This document shows positions 36,159 to 44,490 of a DNA stretch of 64,000 nucleotides, piece by piece. The DNA is from Niallia taxi (GTDB lineage: Bacteria > Bacillota > Bacilli > Bacillales > Cytobacillaceae). Both the position numbers and the translations under genes were made by a program. The notes under the pieces are model-generated. The model had not been told where the DNA came from. It searched no databases and saw only the letters and a program-made list of their open reading frames with translations. The stretch's first letter is position 1. The number at the start of each line of letters is the position of its first letter. The stretch is taken from the NCBI RefSeq assembly GCF_032818155.1, contig NZ_CP102590.1:620001-684000 (forward strand), read 5' to 3'.

Positions 36159-37133
36159 TTAGTACACGCCATCTTCTCCAAATTTCTTAGCGAGTTTATT
36201 AGCTAAAATAACTAATATCAACCCAACAATCCCTTTAAATAATCCCACTGCTGTACTAAAGCTTAACTGACCATTCTTCAACCCAGCTGTGTAAATATAG
36301 GTGTCGAAAATTTCAGCAACACTTCTGTTTAATGAATTAAGCAGAAGATACATATGCTCAAAGCCTAGATCCAAGGTGCTTCCGATTTTTAAGATTAATA
36401 GTGTAATAATAACTGGACGAATGGCTGGTAAAGTAACATGCCAGGTTTTTCTTAGGATGCCCGCGCCATCCATTTCCGCTGCTTCATATAATTGTGTATC
36501 AACAGCAGTAATAGCAGCAAGGTAGATAATCGTTGACCATCCTAATTCCTTCCATATTATTTGACTGATGTAAACCGTTCGAGTCCAATCAGGTGATGTT
36601 AAAAAGCTAATCTTTCCTAAACCTATTGTCGCTAAAAACTCATTAATAATCCCGCCATCTACATTTAAGAAAACATAAGTGATGGAAACAATGATAACCC
36701 ATGACATAAAGTGCGGGATATAAATCAAGGTTTGAATTCCTGATTTAAAGTATTTGTTTTTCACTTCATTTAGCATGAGTGACAGGATAATCGGTAATGG
36801 AAAAAAGATAATAATATTTAAGGCAAACAATATTAACGTGTTATTCAATAACATGAAGAATGTCGGTTCAGTAAATAAACGAATGAAATGTTTAAGACCT
36901 ACCCATGGACTGTCAAGAATACCTAAGTATGGTTGATAGTCCTGAAACGCAATGATAAGTCCCGCCATCGGTAAGTATTTAAAGATTAGAAAATACAGCA
37001 CTCCTGGAAATATCATTAAATATAGAAGCTTATTCGTTTTTATTCCTGCCAGGATCTTTTGTCTCCGAATTCCTTTTTCTTGCTTAACAGACAAGGTTGG
37101 TAAAGTATGATTTGGCTTCACAGCACCTCCCAT
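36159..37133 (-). CDS. Carbohydrate ABC transporter permease (LplB/YteP-like)
   Basis: The 324-residue protein has a basic N-terminal leader, six helices, FQDYQPYLGI typical of LplB and an EAA loop (YEAAEMDGAGILRKTWHVTL). It forms the channel with the LplC-like protein, which here is encoded divergently rather than in the same operon. GGAGG lies six bases before the ATG. It is the first gene of the nine-gene minus-strand pectin operon. Confidence 0.92.
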   Translation of the reverse strand: MGGAVKPNHTLPTLSVKQEKGIRRQKILAGIKTNKLLYLMIFPGVLYFLIFKYLPMAGLIIAFQDYQPYLGILDSPWVGLKHFIRLFTEPTFFMLLNNTLILFALNIIIFFPLPIILSLMLNEVKNKYFKSGIQTLIYIPHFMSWVIIVSITYVFLNVDGGIINEFLATIGLGKISFLTSPDWTRTVYISQIIWKELGWSTIIYLAAITAVDTQLYEAAEMDGAGILRKTWHVTLPAIRPVIITLLILKIGSTLDLGFEHMYLLLNSLNRSVAEIFDTYIYTAGLKNGQLSFSTAVGLFKGIVGLILVILANKLAKKFGEDGVY

Positions 37134-37437
37134 TTTACTCCTCCTTTAATAGTGAATTAACTTTCTGGATTAAGCATACTAAGTCTAAATAATTACGTAC
37201 ATAATCATTTTATGATTACGCTTACAAACCTTGTTAAAACAAGGTTTTTAAAGAAAATACTACGTTTTGATTACCGGTCATTCCCTAAATGATTATCATG
37301 TTTTATCATCTATAACCTCTCAAGAAAGCGGTTTCTGCAGCGATCTTTTCCCATGTAGGATAGTGATTATATACGTAATAAACTCTTGGATGATAAGGTA
37401 AGTGTATCTTTTATACTGTAATTGAAGGAGGCTTTAT
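37134..37437. promoter_or_regulatory. Divergent pectin-locus promoter region with cre-like site and 22-bp palindrome
   Basis: Both permease genes start from this gap. A cre-like sequence, TGTAAGCGTAATCA on the minus strand (37213-37226), matches the CcpA consensus except at one position. Directly beside it AAACCTTGTT-AA-AACAAGGTTT (37226-37247) is a perfect inverted repeat with 10-bp arms, a likely operator for the locus regulator. The -35 and -10 elements are not clear enough to assign. Confidence 0.6.
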
Positions 37438-38322
37438 ATGTTGACGATGAAAAAGAATAAAATGACTAAAGGAGGTCGTGCTTTTTCAATAATTAATGGA
37501 ACCATATTAGTTATTATTGCACTCATTTGTTTCCTTCCTTTTGTGAATGTAATCGCCAGTTCCTTTGCATCCACTCAGGAAGTGGTGGAGAAAAAGTTTA
37601 TCTTATTTCCACAAACCTTTTCTCTCGACGCGTACCGGTATATCCTATCGACCCCAACATTATTTAAATCCTTAGCTGTTTCCATCGGGGTTACTGGTAT
37701 AGGCACACTGGTAAGTATGGTTCTCACTGCTTTAATGGCATATGGTTTATCACGTAAATATTTATTTGGAAGAAATTTCGTGAATTTTATTGTTGTTTTT
37801 TCCATGCTGTTCAGCGGCGGCATGATTCCAACCTTCCTGGTCGTTAAAGCGGTCGGATTGATTGACTCCTATTGGTCCTTAATCCTACCAGTTGCAATTA
37901 ATGCCTTTAACCTGATTATTATGAGAAACTTTTTTCAGGCTCTGCCTGATAGTTTGGAAGAGTCAGCAAAAATGGATGGCTGCACCGATTTTGGCGTGTT
38001 TTTGAAAATCATGCTTCCTCTTGCATTACCGTCCATTGCAACTATTTCATTGTTTTATGCGGTGACCTACTGGAATACGTATATGACAGCAATTTTATAC
38101 ATCAATGATTCCTCTAAGTGGCCGATTCAAGTATTATTACGCCAGATTGTCATTGTATCGAGCGGAATGCAGGCTGAAGGATCCTCTGTAGATGTGGTTC
38201 CTCCTGCACAAACAATTAAAATGGCTGTCATTGTAATTGCAACAGTTCCAATGCTTATTGCTTACCCATTTGTCCAAAAATACTTAGTAAAAGGTGCTTT
38301 GGTTGGATCTGTCAAAGGATAA
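37438..38322 (+). CDS. Carbohydrate ABC transporter permease (LplC/YtcP-like)
   Basis: The 294-residue protein has six helices, the LplC segment FSGGMIPTFLVVKAVGL and an EAA loop (LEESAKMDGCTDFGVFLKIM). It pairs with the permease encoded on the opposite strand at 36159. GAAGGAGG lies six bases before the ATG at 37438. It is monocistronic, converging on the AraC regulator gene. Confidence 0.92.
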   Translation: MLTMKKNKMTKGGRAFSIINGTILVIIALICFLPFVNVIASSFASTQEVVEKKFILFPQTFSLDAYRYILSTPTLFKSLAVSIGVTGIGTLVSMVLTALMAYGLSRKYLFGRNFVNFIVVFSMLFSGGMIPTFLVVKAVGLIDSYWSLILPVAINAFNLIIMRNFFQALPDSLEESAKMDGCTDFGVFLKIMLPLALPSIATISLFYAVTYWNTYMTAILYINDSSKWPIQVLLRQIVIVSSGMQAEGSSVDVVPPAQTIKMAVIVIATVPMLIAYPFVQKYLVKGALVGSVKG

Positions 38323-38333
38323 TCACATATAAG

Positions 38334-38367
38334 AAAAAGCTTCTGGAGTGCAGAAGCTTTTTTTTAT
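38334..38367. terminator. Bidirectional terminator between LplC-like and AraC genes
   Basis: AAAAAGCTTCTG and CAGAAGCTTTTT pair over 12 bp with a GAGTG loop, followed by T on the plus strand and with A before it for the minus strand. Confidence 0.88.
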
Positions 38368-38382
38368 GCTCTTTTTTGCCAT

Positions 38383-40620
38383 TTAGGAGTGCCGATATTC
38401 TTTTCGGTAGTCTCCTGGCGTGATGCCCAGCTTCTTTTTAAAAAAGCGGATAAAATTTTGAGGGTTTCGATATTTCAAACGCTCAGCGATATCCTTTATC
38501 GCCAAATCAGTGTCTTTAAGCCAGGTTTGTGCCATCTGTAAACGATAATTCATTAAATAATCTACGAAGGTTTGGCCATATTCTTTTTTGAATACATTGC
38601 TTAAATAGTTTGGATTATAATGCAATCTGTCCGCAATCAAGTCCAGGGAAATTTCTTCATCAAATTCAGTTTGGATAATATAAACCATTTTTTCTGACAG
38701 TGATTTAAACCCGCGCTCCGTCTTATCCTGCGTACTGATTATTACTGGTTTTATTAAGTCATTGATAAGCATTTGTTTAATTTTTTCCGGATGATAAGCA
38801 GTTATCGCCGCTTGGTACATTTTCTTAATATTTTCAAAGATTTTTGATTCTGCACCTAATAGCTGGCCTAGCTGTACAAGCTCATTAATGACTCTTACTA
38901 GAGTAACTCCTAAACTTATCGGGTTTTTATTTAAGCGGAAAATTTCGTCCACTAAAACTCCAACCATGCTCATGACAACCGCTTCCTCTCCTGACCGAAT
39001 AGCATTCATTAACTCATTCTGCAGCTCGACAGGGAATTTTGAAATCGACGCATCATTTAGCATGGAGGCGATATCATTATAGAAAATAATTGATTCTGAG
39101 CCAACATTCACCCGGTAATGCAGGGATTCTTTGGCTAAATCCACTGCCTGTTTACTTTCTATTAAAGTATCATAAACAGGGCTGATTCCAGCGCTAATCA
39201 CTATATTCAAATATTTCTTCACAGCTGTTTGAATTTCTGTGTAATACGTCATAATGCTCCGTTCCGCATCTTGGTCATCTTTATCAAGGACAAAGATGAC
39301 TGCTTGCATCTCATCATTTAACACAATTGGAATTAAGCGTTCAGTTTTAGGGATCATTTCCTCCACAATATTATTAATGCCCAATAAAAATATACTTCTA
39401 TCTTCCATTAGCTTATCATCTAAGTGATCAATTTGGATTAACCCAGTATAAAACACCTTATTTTCTGCTAAATGGTAACCAAACTGTTCCAAACGGTGAA
39501 TAACTTCGTTTTCAGTTATGCGTTTCCTAAATAAACTCAAAACAAATAAAGTCTCTAATTGTGGTTTTTGCATCATTAAATTAGCTGTTAAAACCTCTTT
39601 TTGGCCAACGACCTTTTCAACAGATTCAGCTAACAGAGAGAGTTCGTTTTGCTTTGGATTTGCCCGTTGAATATCAAGCTTTTCTTGGATTCTTTTTATT
39701 GGACGTGAAAAGCTTTCAGCCAGCAGATACGAAATAAAGCCAATAAGCAGAATTAAAATAGCAGAAGCAATAAAAAGCCCGATTCTCGTGTTATGGATGA
39801 TGCTTCCAATTTCTCCTTCATTTATCTCTACTAAATAAAGCCAATTATTATAATCTGAGCGGGTAAAAACATACTTTTTTCCGTTATTTGTAGTGATTAC
39901 ACTTGAATTTGCGCCATTTTCGACAGCAGCTGCTTTTAAGGAATCAAAGCTTTCCTCAGGTAGTTTTGTATCATTACCTGAAGTTGTATATATCAGCTTG
40001 TCTTTTCGATCATAAATTTGCACAAGCTGGTTATTCTCCCCAACAATGGTATCAATGCTTAATTTAGGGATATTAGCTATTCCTACTGCAAACTTTTCAC
40101 TTTGGTAAATGGGTAGTGTCATAACCATTTGGATGCCGTTATTGATTGGTTCCCAAAAAAGACTTCTGCTTGTATCTGAAACATAGTCTTTTTGATAATT
40201 TTTTACTTCATCCATTGGTAAGGTTTTTAAAGAACCTTCGATAATTCCCCATTTCTGTGTTAAGCTAATCAAACTATAGTGACTGCCTTCTATTCCCATT
40301 AATTCGATATAACTCATTTCTTTTTTTATATCTCGATAAGTTGTGAAATCTTTATCAGACAGTGGATTATTAAACACTTTTTCAAAATTGGCAGTTGAAC
40401 TGTATGCCGTAAATCCGTACTCGATTGTTCTTACCTTTTGTTCCACGTTTTGGAGGATTTGGTTTGTATAATTTTTCTTATCTGTTAAAAAGCTTTTCTC
40501 CACTGATTCATAGGTAGAGTTATAAATAAAGATACTGAATCCTACAACAAGACCGACTCCTACTAAGAGAAACGGAATAAAAAGACTGTGAAACACGCGC
40601 GTTTTTTGAAACAATATCAT
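38383..40620 (-). CDS. Membrane-bound AraC-family transcriptional regulator (YesS-like)
   Basis: This protein of about 745 residues has a membrane helix (FHSLFIPFLLVGVGLVVGF), an extracellular Cache-like sensor (about 35-270), a second helix (about 280-305), a HAMP-like linker, a central cytosolic region and a C-terminal AraC double helix-turn-helix (SLDLIADRLHYNPNYLSNVF and IKDIAERLKYRNPQNFIRFF). B. subtilis YesS and YtdP have this build and control rhamnogalacturonan genes. The start is uncertain: ATG at 40620 is only two bases from GAAGGAG, while TTG at 40614 is eight bases away. A cre site lies in its leader. It is the likely activator of the pectin operon. Confidence 0.88.
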   Translation of the reverse strand: MILFQKTRVFHSLFIPFLLVGVGLVVGFSIFIYNSTYESVEKSFLTDKKNYTNQILQNVEQKVRTIEYGFTAYSSTANFEKVFNNPLSDKDFTTYRDIKKEMSYIELMGIEGSHYSLISLTQKWGIIEGSLKTLPMDEVKNYQKDYVSDTSRSLFWEPINNGIQMVMTLPIYQSEKFAVGIANIPKLSIDTIVGENNQLVQIYDRKDKLIYTTSGNDTKLPEESFDSLKAAAVENGANSSVITTNNGKKYVFTRSDYNNWLYLVEINEGEIGSIIHNTRIGLFIASAILILLIGFISYLLAESFSRPIKRIQEKLDIQRANPKQNELSLLAESVEKVVGQKEVLTANLMMQKPQLETLFVLSLFRKRITENEVIHRLEQFGYHLAENKVFYTGLIQIDHLDDKLMEDRSIFLLGINNIVEEMIPKTERLIPIVLNDEMQAVIFVLDKDDQDAERSIMTYYTEIQTAVKKYLNIVISAGISPVYDTLIESKQAVDLAKESLHYRVNVGSESIIFYNDIASMLNDASISKFPVELQNELMNAIRSGEEAVVMSMVGVLVDEIFRLNKNPISLGVTLVRVINELVQLGQLLGAESKIFENIKKMYQAAITAYHPEKIKQMLINDLIKPVIISTQDKTERGFKSLSEKMVYIIQTEFDEEISLDLIADRLHYNPNYLSNVFKKEYGQTFVDYLMNYRLQMAQTWLKDTDLAIKDIAERLKYRNPQNFIRFFKKKLGITPGDYRKEYRHS

Positions 40621-40650
40621 CACTCCTTCATTTGAATTTTGTTTTCTACT

Positions 40651-40664
40651 TGTAAGCGTTATCA
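40651..40664 (+). promoter_or_regulatory. cre site in the leader of the AraC regulator gene
   Basis: TGTAAGCGTTATCA fits the CcpA consensus TGWAANCGNTNWCA at every position. It lies about 30 bases upstream of the regulator's start codon, so catabolite repression of the activator is expected. Confidence 0.7.
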
Positions 40665-40796
40665 TTTTTTTAGTATCTTATTTCTCTGCGAAGTAGGATT
40701 TTTCCATGCACACTATGAATCCAGTATACACCTTAATGTTTAGATGCATTTCATGAATTAAGTATCTAAAATTCCATTTGTAATTCTTTACGGTAA

Positions 40797-40838
40797 TTGA
40801 CATATAAACCTATAAATTATATTATGTAAGCGTTAACA
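40797..40838 (+). promoter_or_regulatory. Sigma-A promoter with overlapping cre site, upstream of the acetylesterase
   Basis: TTGACA (40797-40802) and TATTAT (40820-40825) are separated by 17 bases. TGTAAGCGTTAACA (40825-40838) follows at the last base of the -10 and fits the CcpA consensus fully. CcpA bound here would block initiation. The start codon is about 115 bases downstream. Confidence 0.75.
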
Positions 40839-40953
40839 CATCATTCGTATTTAGCAAAAACAATAGTCCTAATATGATTATACATAATAGTGTTAACGTG
40901 TGCATATACCTAATTGAAAAAAATGGATAATTACTATAAAGGAGTTGTTTTAT

Positions 40954-41646
40954 ATGAGGGTAAATATTACTATTTTTATCGCTGGAGATTCAACAGCTGC
41001 GATTAAAATACCCGAAAAGCGTCCAGAAACAGGCTGGGGTGAAGCTTTCCAAGCATATCTTTCAGACACCGTCATACTTGATAACAGGGCAATCAATGGC
41101 AAAAGCACGAAATCCTTCATAAAAGAAGGTCATTTAAGAGCAATTGAGAAGAGCATTAAACCAGGGGATTACCTGATTATTCAATTTGGCCATAATGATC
41201 AAAAGCTGGAGGATCCTGAAAGAGGCACACAGCCATATGGGGAGTATCAGCAAAACCTATTAAAATATGTTCAGGTTGCACAAAGTGTAAATGCCTATCC
41301 CCTATTATTAACATCTGTTTCGCGCCGTAATTTCACTGGAACTAAGATTGACGAACAATCTGTTGGAGACTATCCACGGGCAATGCTTGAATTTGCTAAA
41401 CATAATAATGTACCTGTACTTGATATTCATAAAATAACAAGAGAGTTTTTGAATGAAGCAGGTGAAGAAAAATCAAAGGATTATTTTTTACATTTAGCTC
41501 CAGGCCAATCTGAAAACTATCCAGACGGTATTACGGACAATACCCATTTTAATGAAAAAGGAGCCGCAATTGTCGCTAAATTAATTGCCATGGAAATGAA
41601 AGAAAGTAATTTATCTATAAAGGACTTTATTGAACTACCCAGATAA
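40954..41646 (+). CDS. SGNH rhamnogalacturonan acetylesterase (YesT/RhgT-like)
   Basis: The 230-residue protein has the SGNH blocks GDSTAA (Ser), NRAINGKS (Gly), IQFGHNDQK (Asn) and a C-terminal DNTHFNEKG (Asp/His). It removes acetyl groups from rhamnogalacturonan I. There is no signal peptide, so it acts in the cytosol like the other enzymes of the locus. ATG at 40954 has AAGGAG nine bases upstream; a TTG at 40945 immediately abuts that site. B. subtilis YesT is of about the same length. Confidence 0.9.
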   Translation: MRVNITIFIAGDSTAAIKIPEKRPETGWGEAFQAYLSDTVILDNRAINGKSTKSFIKEGHLRAIEKSIKPGDYLIIQFGHNDQKLEDPERGTQPYGEYQQNLLKYVQVAQSVNAYPLLLTSVSRRNFTGTKIDEQSVGDYPRAMLEFAKHNNVPVLDIHKITREFLNEAGEEKSKDYFLHLAPGQSENYPDGITDNTHFNEKGAAIVAKLIAMEMKESNLSIKDFIELPR

Positions 41647-41770
41647 TTGACAGAAGCGATAACTATAACTAGGAATTCACCTTGCATTTCTCATACTCTC
41701 TGTTAAATTATTTGATAAAATACCTTTAAGGAATAAAAACTATTCTTAAAAAATATTTAAGGTGACAAAC

Positions 41771-42670
41771 ATGAATATAACCCAGCTTCAATATTTAGTT
41801 GATGTCGGAGAACTAGGCTCCTTTACAGATGCTGCAAAAAAGAATTTAATGACAGTCCCAGCGATCAGCCTGTCCATAACGCAATTAGAGGCAGAATTAG
41901 ATGTACTGCTTTTTACTCGGTCACGCAAAGGGGTAACCCCAACAGCTGAAGGGAAAAAAGTTATCCAGCATGCCGTAACCGTTTTGAAAACAATTGACAT
42001 GCTGAAATATGATATTGCTGTTTCCAAAAACAATCTGTATGGAAATATTGTTATTGCCACGATTCCTGGACTAGTGTCACAAATCATTAATAATACCCTC
42101 GAATTCCGTGAAAGCTACCCTTATATTAATGTGCAGGTGATGGAGGAAGATACGGCTGCAGTGCTGGAACAAGTAAAAAACGGCCATGCTGATATGGGCT
42201 TTGTTTCACTAGGTTCAAACAATCATGATGTGGCATTGGACTGGGAACCTATTAAAAGGGTCGAGGTCGTGCTTGCCGTTAATAAAAGCTCTGTCTTAAG
42301 ATTCAACAATAAAATCTCCCTTGACCAAATCATAAACGAGATGAATGAATCAATTGTCCTGTACAATGACCCTTACTTAAAGAAAATTGCTGAGGATTTG
42401 TTTCCAGATAACTTGAGGAACAGAATTGCCTTGACAACAAATAACGGAGATGTCCTTTTGCAAATGGTGCTGCAAAGGAATGCTATTACGATTACTAACG
42501 ACTATATCATTCAAGCATTACCGCCACATCTAAAGGATGAAGTCGTGACGATTTCCATTAATGAGTATCTCACCCTTTCCAATTATTTATGGCGTGTGAC
42601 GCGAAAAAATGAAAAATGCCCAGAAATGATTAATCAGTTTACAGAGCACCTTTTGCGGGATTTAAAATAG
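41771..42670 (+). CDS. LysR-family transcriptional regulator
   Basis: The 299-residue protein has an N-terminal winged helix (MNITQLQYLVDVGELGSFTD, with AISLSITQLEAEL) and a periplasmic-binding-like effector domain (from about 90). AAGGTG lies six bases before the ATG. The target is unclear: it converges on the 3-hydroxyacyl-CoA dehydrogenase gene and follows the acetylesterase after 124 bases. Confidence 0.88.
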   Translation: MNITQLQYLVDVGELGSFTDAAKKNLMTVPAISLSITQLEAELDVLLFTRSRKGVTPTAEGKKVIQHAVTVLKTIDMLKYDIAVSKNNLYGNIVIATIPGLVSQIINNTLEFRESYPYINVQVMEEDTAAVLEQVKNGHADMGFVSLGSNNHDVALDWEPIKRVEVVLAVNKSSVLRFNNKISLDQIINEMNESIVLYNDPYLKKIAEDLFPDNLRNRIALTTNNGDVLLQMVLQRNAITITNDYIIQALPPHLKDEVVTISINEYLTLSNYLWRVTRKNEKCPEMINQFTEHLLRDLK

Positions 42671-42675
42671 CAAAA

Positions 42676-42702
42676 AAAGCCTTCCGAATTCGGAAGGCTT
42701 TC
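42676..42702. terminator. Bidirectional terminator between LysR and hydroxyacyl-CoA dehydrogenase genes
   Basis: AAAGCCTTCCGAA and TTCGGAAGGCTTT form a perfect 13-bp palindromic stem with flanking A and T runs between convergent genes. Confidence 0.88.
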
Positions 42703-42709
42703 TCTTATG

Positions 42710-43609
42710 TTAATTTCCCAAGAAATCAGGGTCCATAAAACGAGGATTTGGATACTTATAGAAGCCCTCTCCTGTTGCAGCCCCGAGTTTTCCTTTGTCA
42801 ATATACTCTGTTTTCAAGAGCTCTGCCAGCTTTTTGAACTCTGGATTTCCTGTCGCTTCGGCTTTTGCCTGCACGATATTGTAGGAAGTAGTGATGCCGA
42901 CAACGTCAAGTATCGCAAATGGACCTTTTGGCGCTCCAGTTGCAATCATCCATGTTTTATCAATTGTCTCAACATCAGCAACCTCTTTTGATAATAATAG
43001 CTCTGCTGCGTCTAAAAGCGGTACAAGCAAGGAATTCAGTATATATCCGGGCTGCTCCTTATGAAGAGGAAGTGCCACCATTCCAATTGCTTTTGCAAAT
43101 TCGACAACTTGATCAAACACGTTTATGTCTGTGCCAGGGTGCTTCATTATCTCTGCTGTATTGTTAATCCAAATTTCATTAGCAAAGTGAAGTGCCAGGA
43201 ATTTCTCTGGACGTCCAGTTGCTTCGGCAAACTGGCTAGGCAATAATGTTGATGAGTTTGTGGCAAAAACTGTTTTTTCTGGTGCTACTTTGCTAAGATT
43301 TTGATAAAATTCTGTTTTAATCGGCACAATTTCTGGTATAGCTTCAATCAGCAAGTCTGCATCAGCAGCAGCTTTTGCTAAATCACTGTTATACGAAATG
43401 CGGTCAGATGCTGCTTCTACTTGTTCTTGACTCGCATTTAAATCCTTCTGATAACGTCCTTTTAATAGATTAATTTTTTCCTTTGCTGATTCAAGTACTT
43501 CATCATTAATGTCATAAACGGTTACGTTAAAACCGTGGAAGGCTGATTGGAAAGCGATTTGACTTCCTAAAACCCCGCTGCCTGCTACTGTGATATGTTT
43601 AAATTTCAT
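42710..43609 (-). CDS. 3-hydroxyacyl-CoA dehydrogenase (NAD-dependent)
   Basis: The 299-residue protein has a Rossmann N-terminus (ITVAGSGVLGSQIAFQSAFH), a central LLIEAIPE and ATNSSTLLPSQ region and catalytic His in LALHFANE. The C-terminal domain has GYILNSLLVPLL. It oxidises 3-hydroxyacyl-CoA in fatty acid breakdown or reduces acetoacetyl-CoA in butyrate-type metabolism. AAAGGG precedes the ATG. It follows a TetR regulator on the same strand. Confidence 0.88.
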   Translation of the reverse strand: MKFKHITVAGSGVLGSQIAFQSAFHGFNVTVYDINDEVLESAKEKINLLKGRYQKDLNASQEQVEAASDRISYNSDLAKAAADADLLIEAIPEIVPIKTEFYQNLSKVAPEKTVFATNSSTLLPSQFAEATGRPEKFLALHFANEIWINNTAEIMKHPGTDINVFDQVVEFAKAIGMVALPLHKEQPGYILNSLLVPLLDAAELLLSKEVADVETIDKTWMIATGAPKGPFAILDVVGITTSYNIVQAKAEATGNPEFKKLAELLKTEYIDKGKLGAATGEGFYKYPNPRFMDPDFLGN

Positions 43610-43687
43610 GATTTATACCATCCCTTTGTATAAAACTATTTAGTTCGACAATATTATTTTAAAATAGATTAGATATAAAATAAAGTT

Positions 43688-43717
43688 AATAAAACTTAAT
43701 TTAATTTAAGTTTTATT
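43688..43717. other. Perfect AT-rich hairpin between TetR and dehydrogenase genes
   Basis: AATAAAACTTAA pairs perfectly with TTAAGTTTTATT (12 bp, six-base loop). It begins at the TetR stop codon and could be a terminator for tetR or an operator for the downstream dehydrogenase gene. Confidence 0.5.
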
Positions 43718-44331
43718 TAAGGATGATTACTGTCCGGTTTCTTTACGGACACCTTTGGGGTAGAAAATCTTAATATATGTATAAGCTGTTTCCCCATATA
43801 TTCGGGCTCTTCTCGAAAATCACTGTGAATCCACTGCATTAGTATGCCGATAATACCATGAATTCTATAGGTGGAAAATAGATTAATATCAATATCTGCA
43901 TCAACATCATCTGTGAAAAACTCGAATTCCGCTCTAAAAAGCTTATCTAGCCTGTTAATCATTTTTTCCTGAAAGGAATAATTCGTTTCTGGTGACAGCA
44001 TCAGTTTATAGAACTCTTTATGGTCTAGAAAATGATCAAACAATACAATGGCATTAGCAGACAGCTCATGAAAATCAATGACAGATAAATCTTCATATGG
44101 CTTTCTATATGCTTCTTCCATCTGCTCAAACATATCATCTATTATTTCATCCAATAGCTCCTCCTTGCATTTATAGTGTGCATAAAAAGTGCCTCTATTA
44201 TAATCTGCAGCATGAACAATTTCAGTAATGGTAATATCTTGAAATCTCTTCTTTTTCATTAGCTCCAACAATGCTGTCTTAAAATTCTCAACAGTTCTTT
44301 TAACCCGCTTATCTGGATAAATAGTAGACAA
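43717..44331 (-). CDS. TetR-family transcriptional regulator
   Basis: This protein of about 204 residues has the TetR helix-turn-helix (ITITEIVHAADYNRGTFYAH) and an alpha-helical ligand domain. The TTG at 44331 is chosen because AAAGGGG sits eight bases upstream; the frame runs 11 codons further without a binding site. It lies between a dehydrogenase gene it may coregulate and a divergent SDR gene. Confidence 0.83.
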   Translation of the reverse strand: MSTIYPDKRVKRTVENFKTALLELMKKKRFQDITITEIVHAADYNRGTFYAHYKCKEELLDEIIDDMFEQMEEAYRKPYEDLSVIDFHELSANAIVLFDHFLDHKEFYKLMLSPETNYSFQEKMINRLDKLFRAEFEFFTDDVDADIDINLFSTYRIHGIIGILMQWIHSDFREEPEYMGKQLIHILRFSTPKVSVKKPDSNHP

Positions 44332-44360
44332 TAAAAGGACCCCTTTAAAAATTTTACTAG

Positions 44361-44379
44361 ACAAATGATTATCATTTGT
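44361..44379. promoter_or_regulatory. 19-bp palindrome upstream of tetR (operator or Fur-like box)
   Basis: ACAAATGA-TTA-TCATTTGT is a perfect inverted repeat in the divergent tetR/SDR gap. It may be the TetR autoregulatory operator. Its core ATGATTATCAT also resembles a Fur box, so the two readings cannot be separated here. Confidence 0.5.
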
Positions 44380-44490
44380 ATGTTTTCGTACATATTCATT
44401 ATTATTGCATATTGAAGCCCTTTCATAAATAAACTAAGCTTTAATTGCAGATAAACATTACAATTCTAAAGATGAAGGGATCGATATAAG

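Noticed and set aside
40890..40906. Additional cre site (TGTTAACGTGTGCA) before the acetylesterase
   Set aside because: Several consensus positions do not match, unlike the two full matches nearby.
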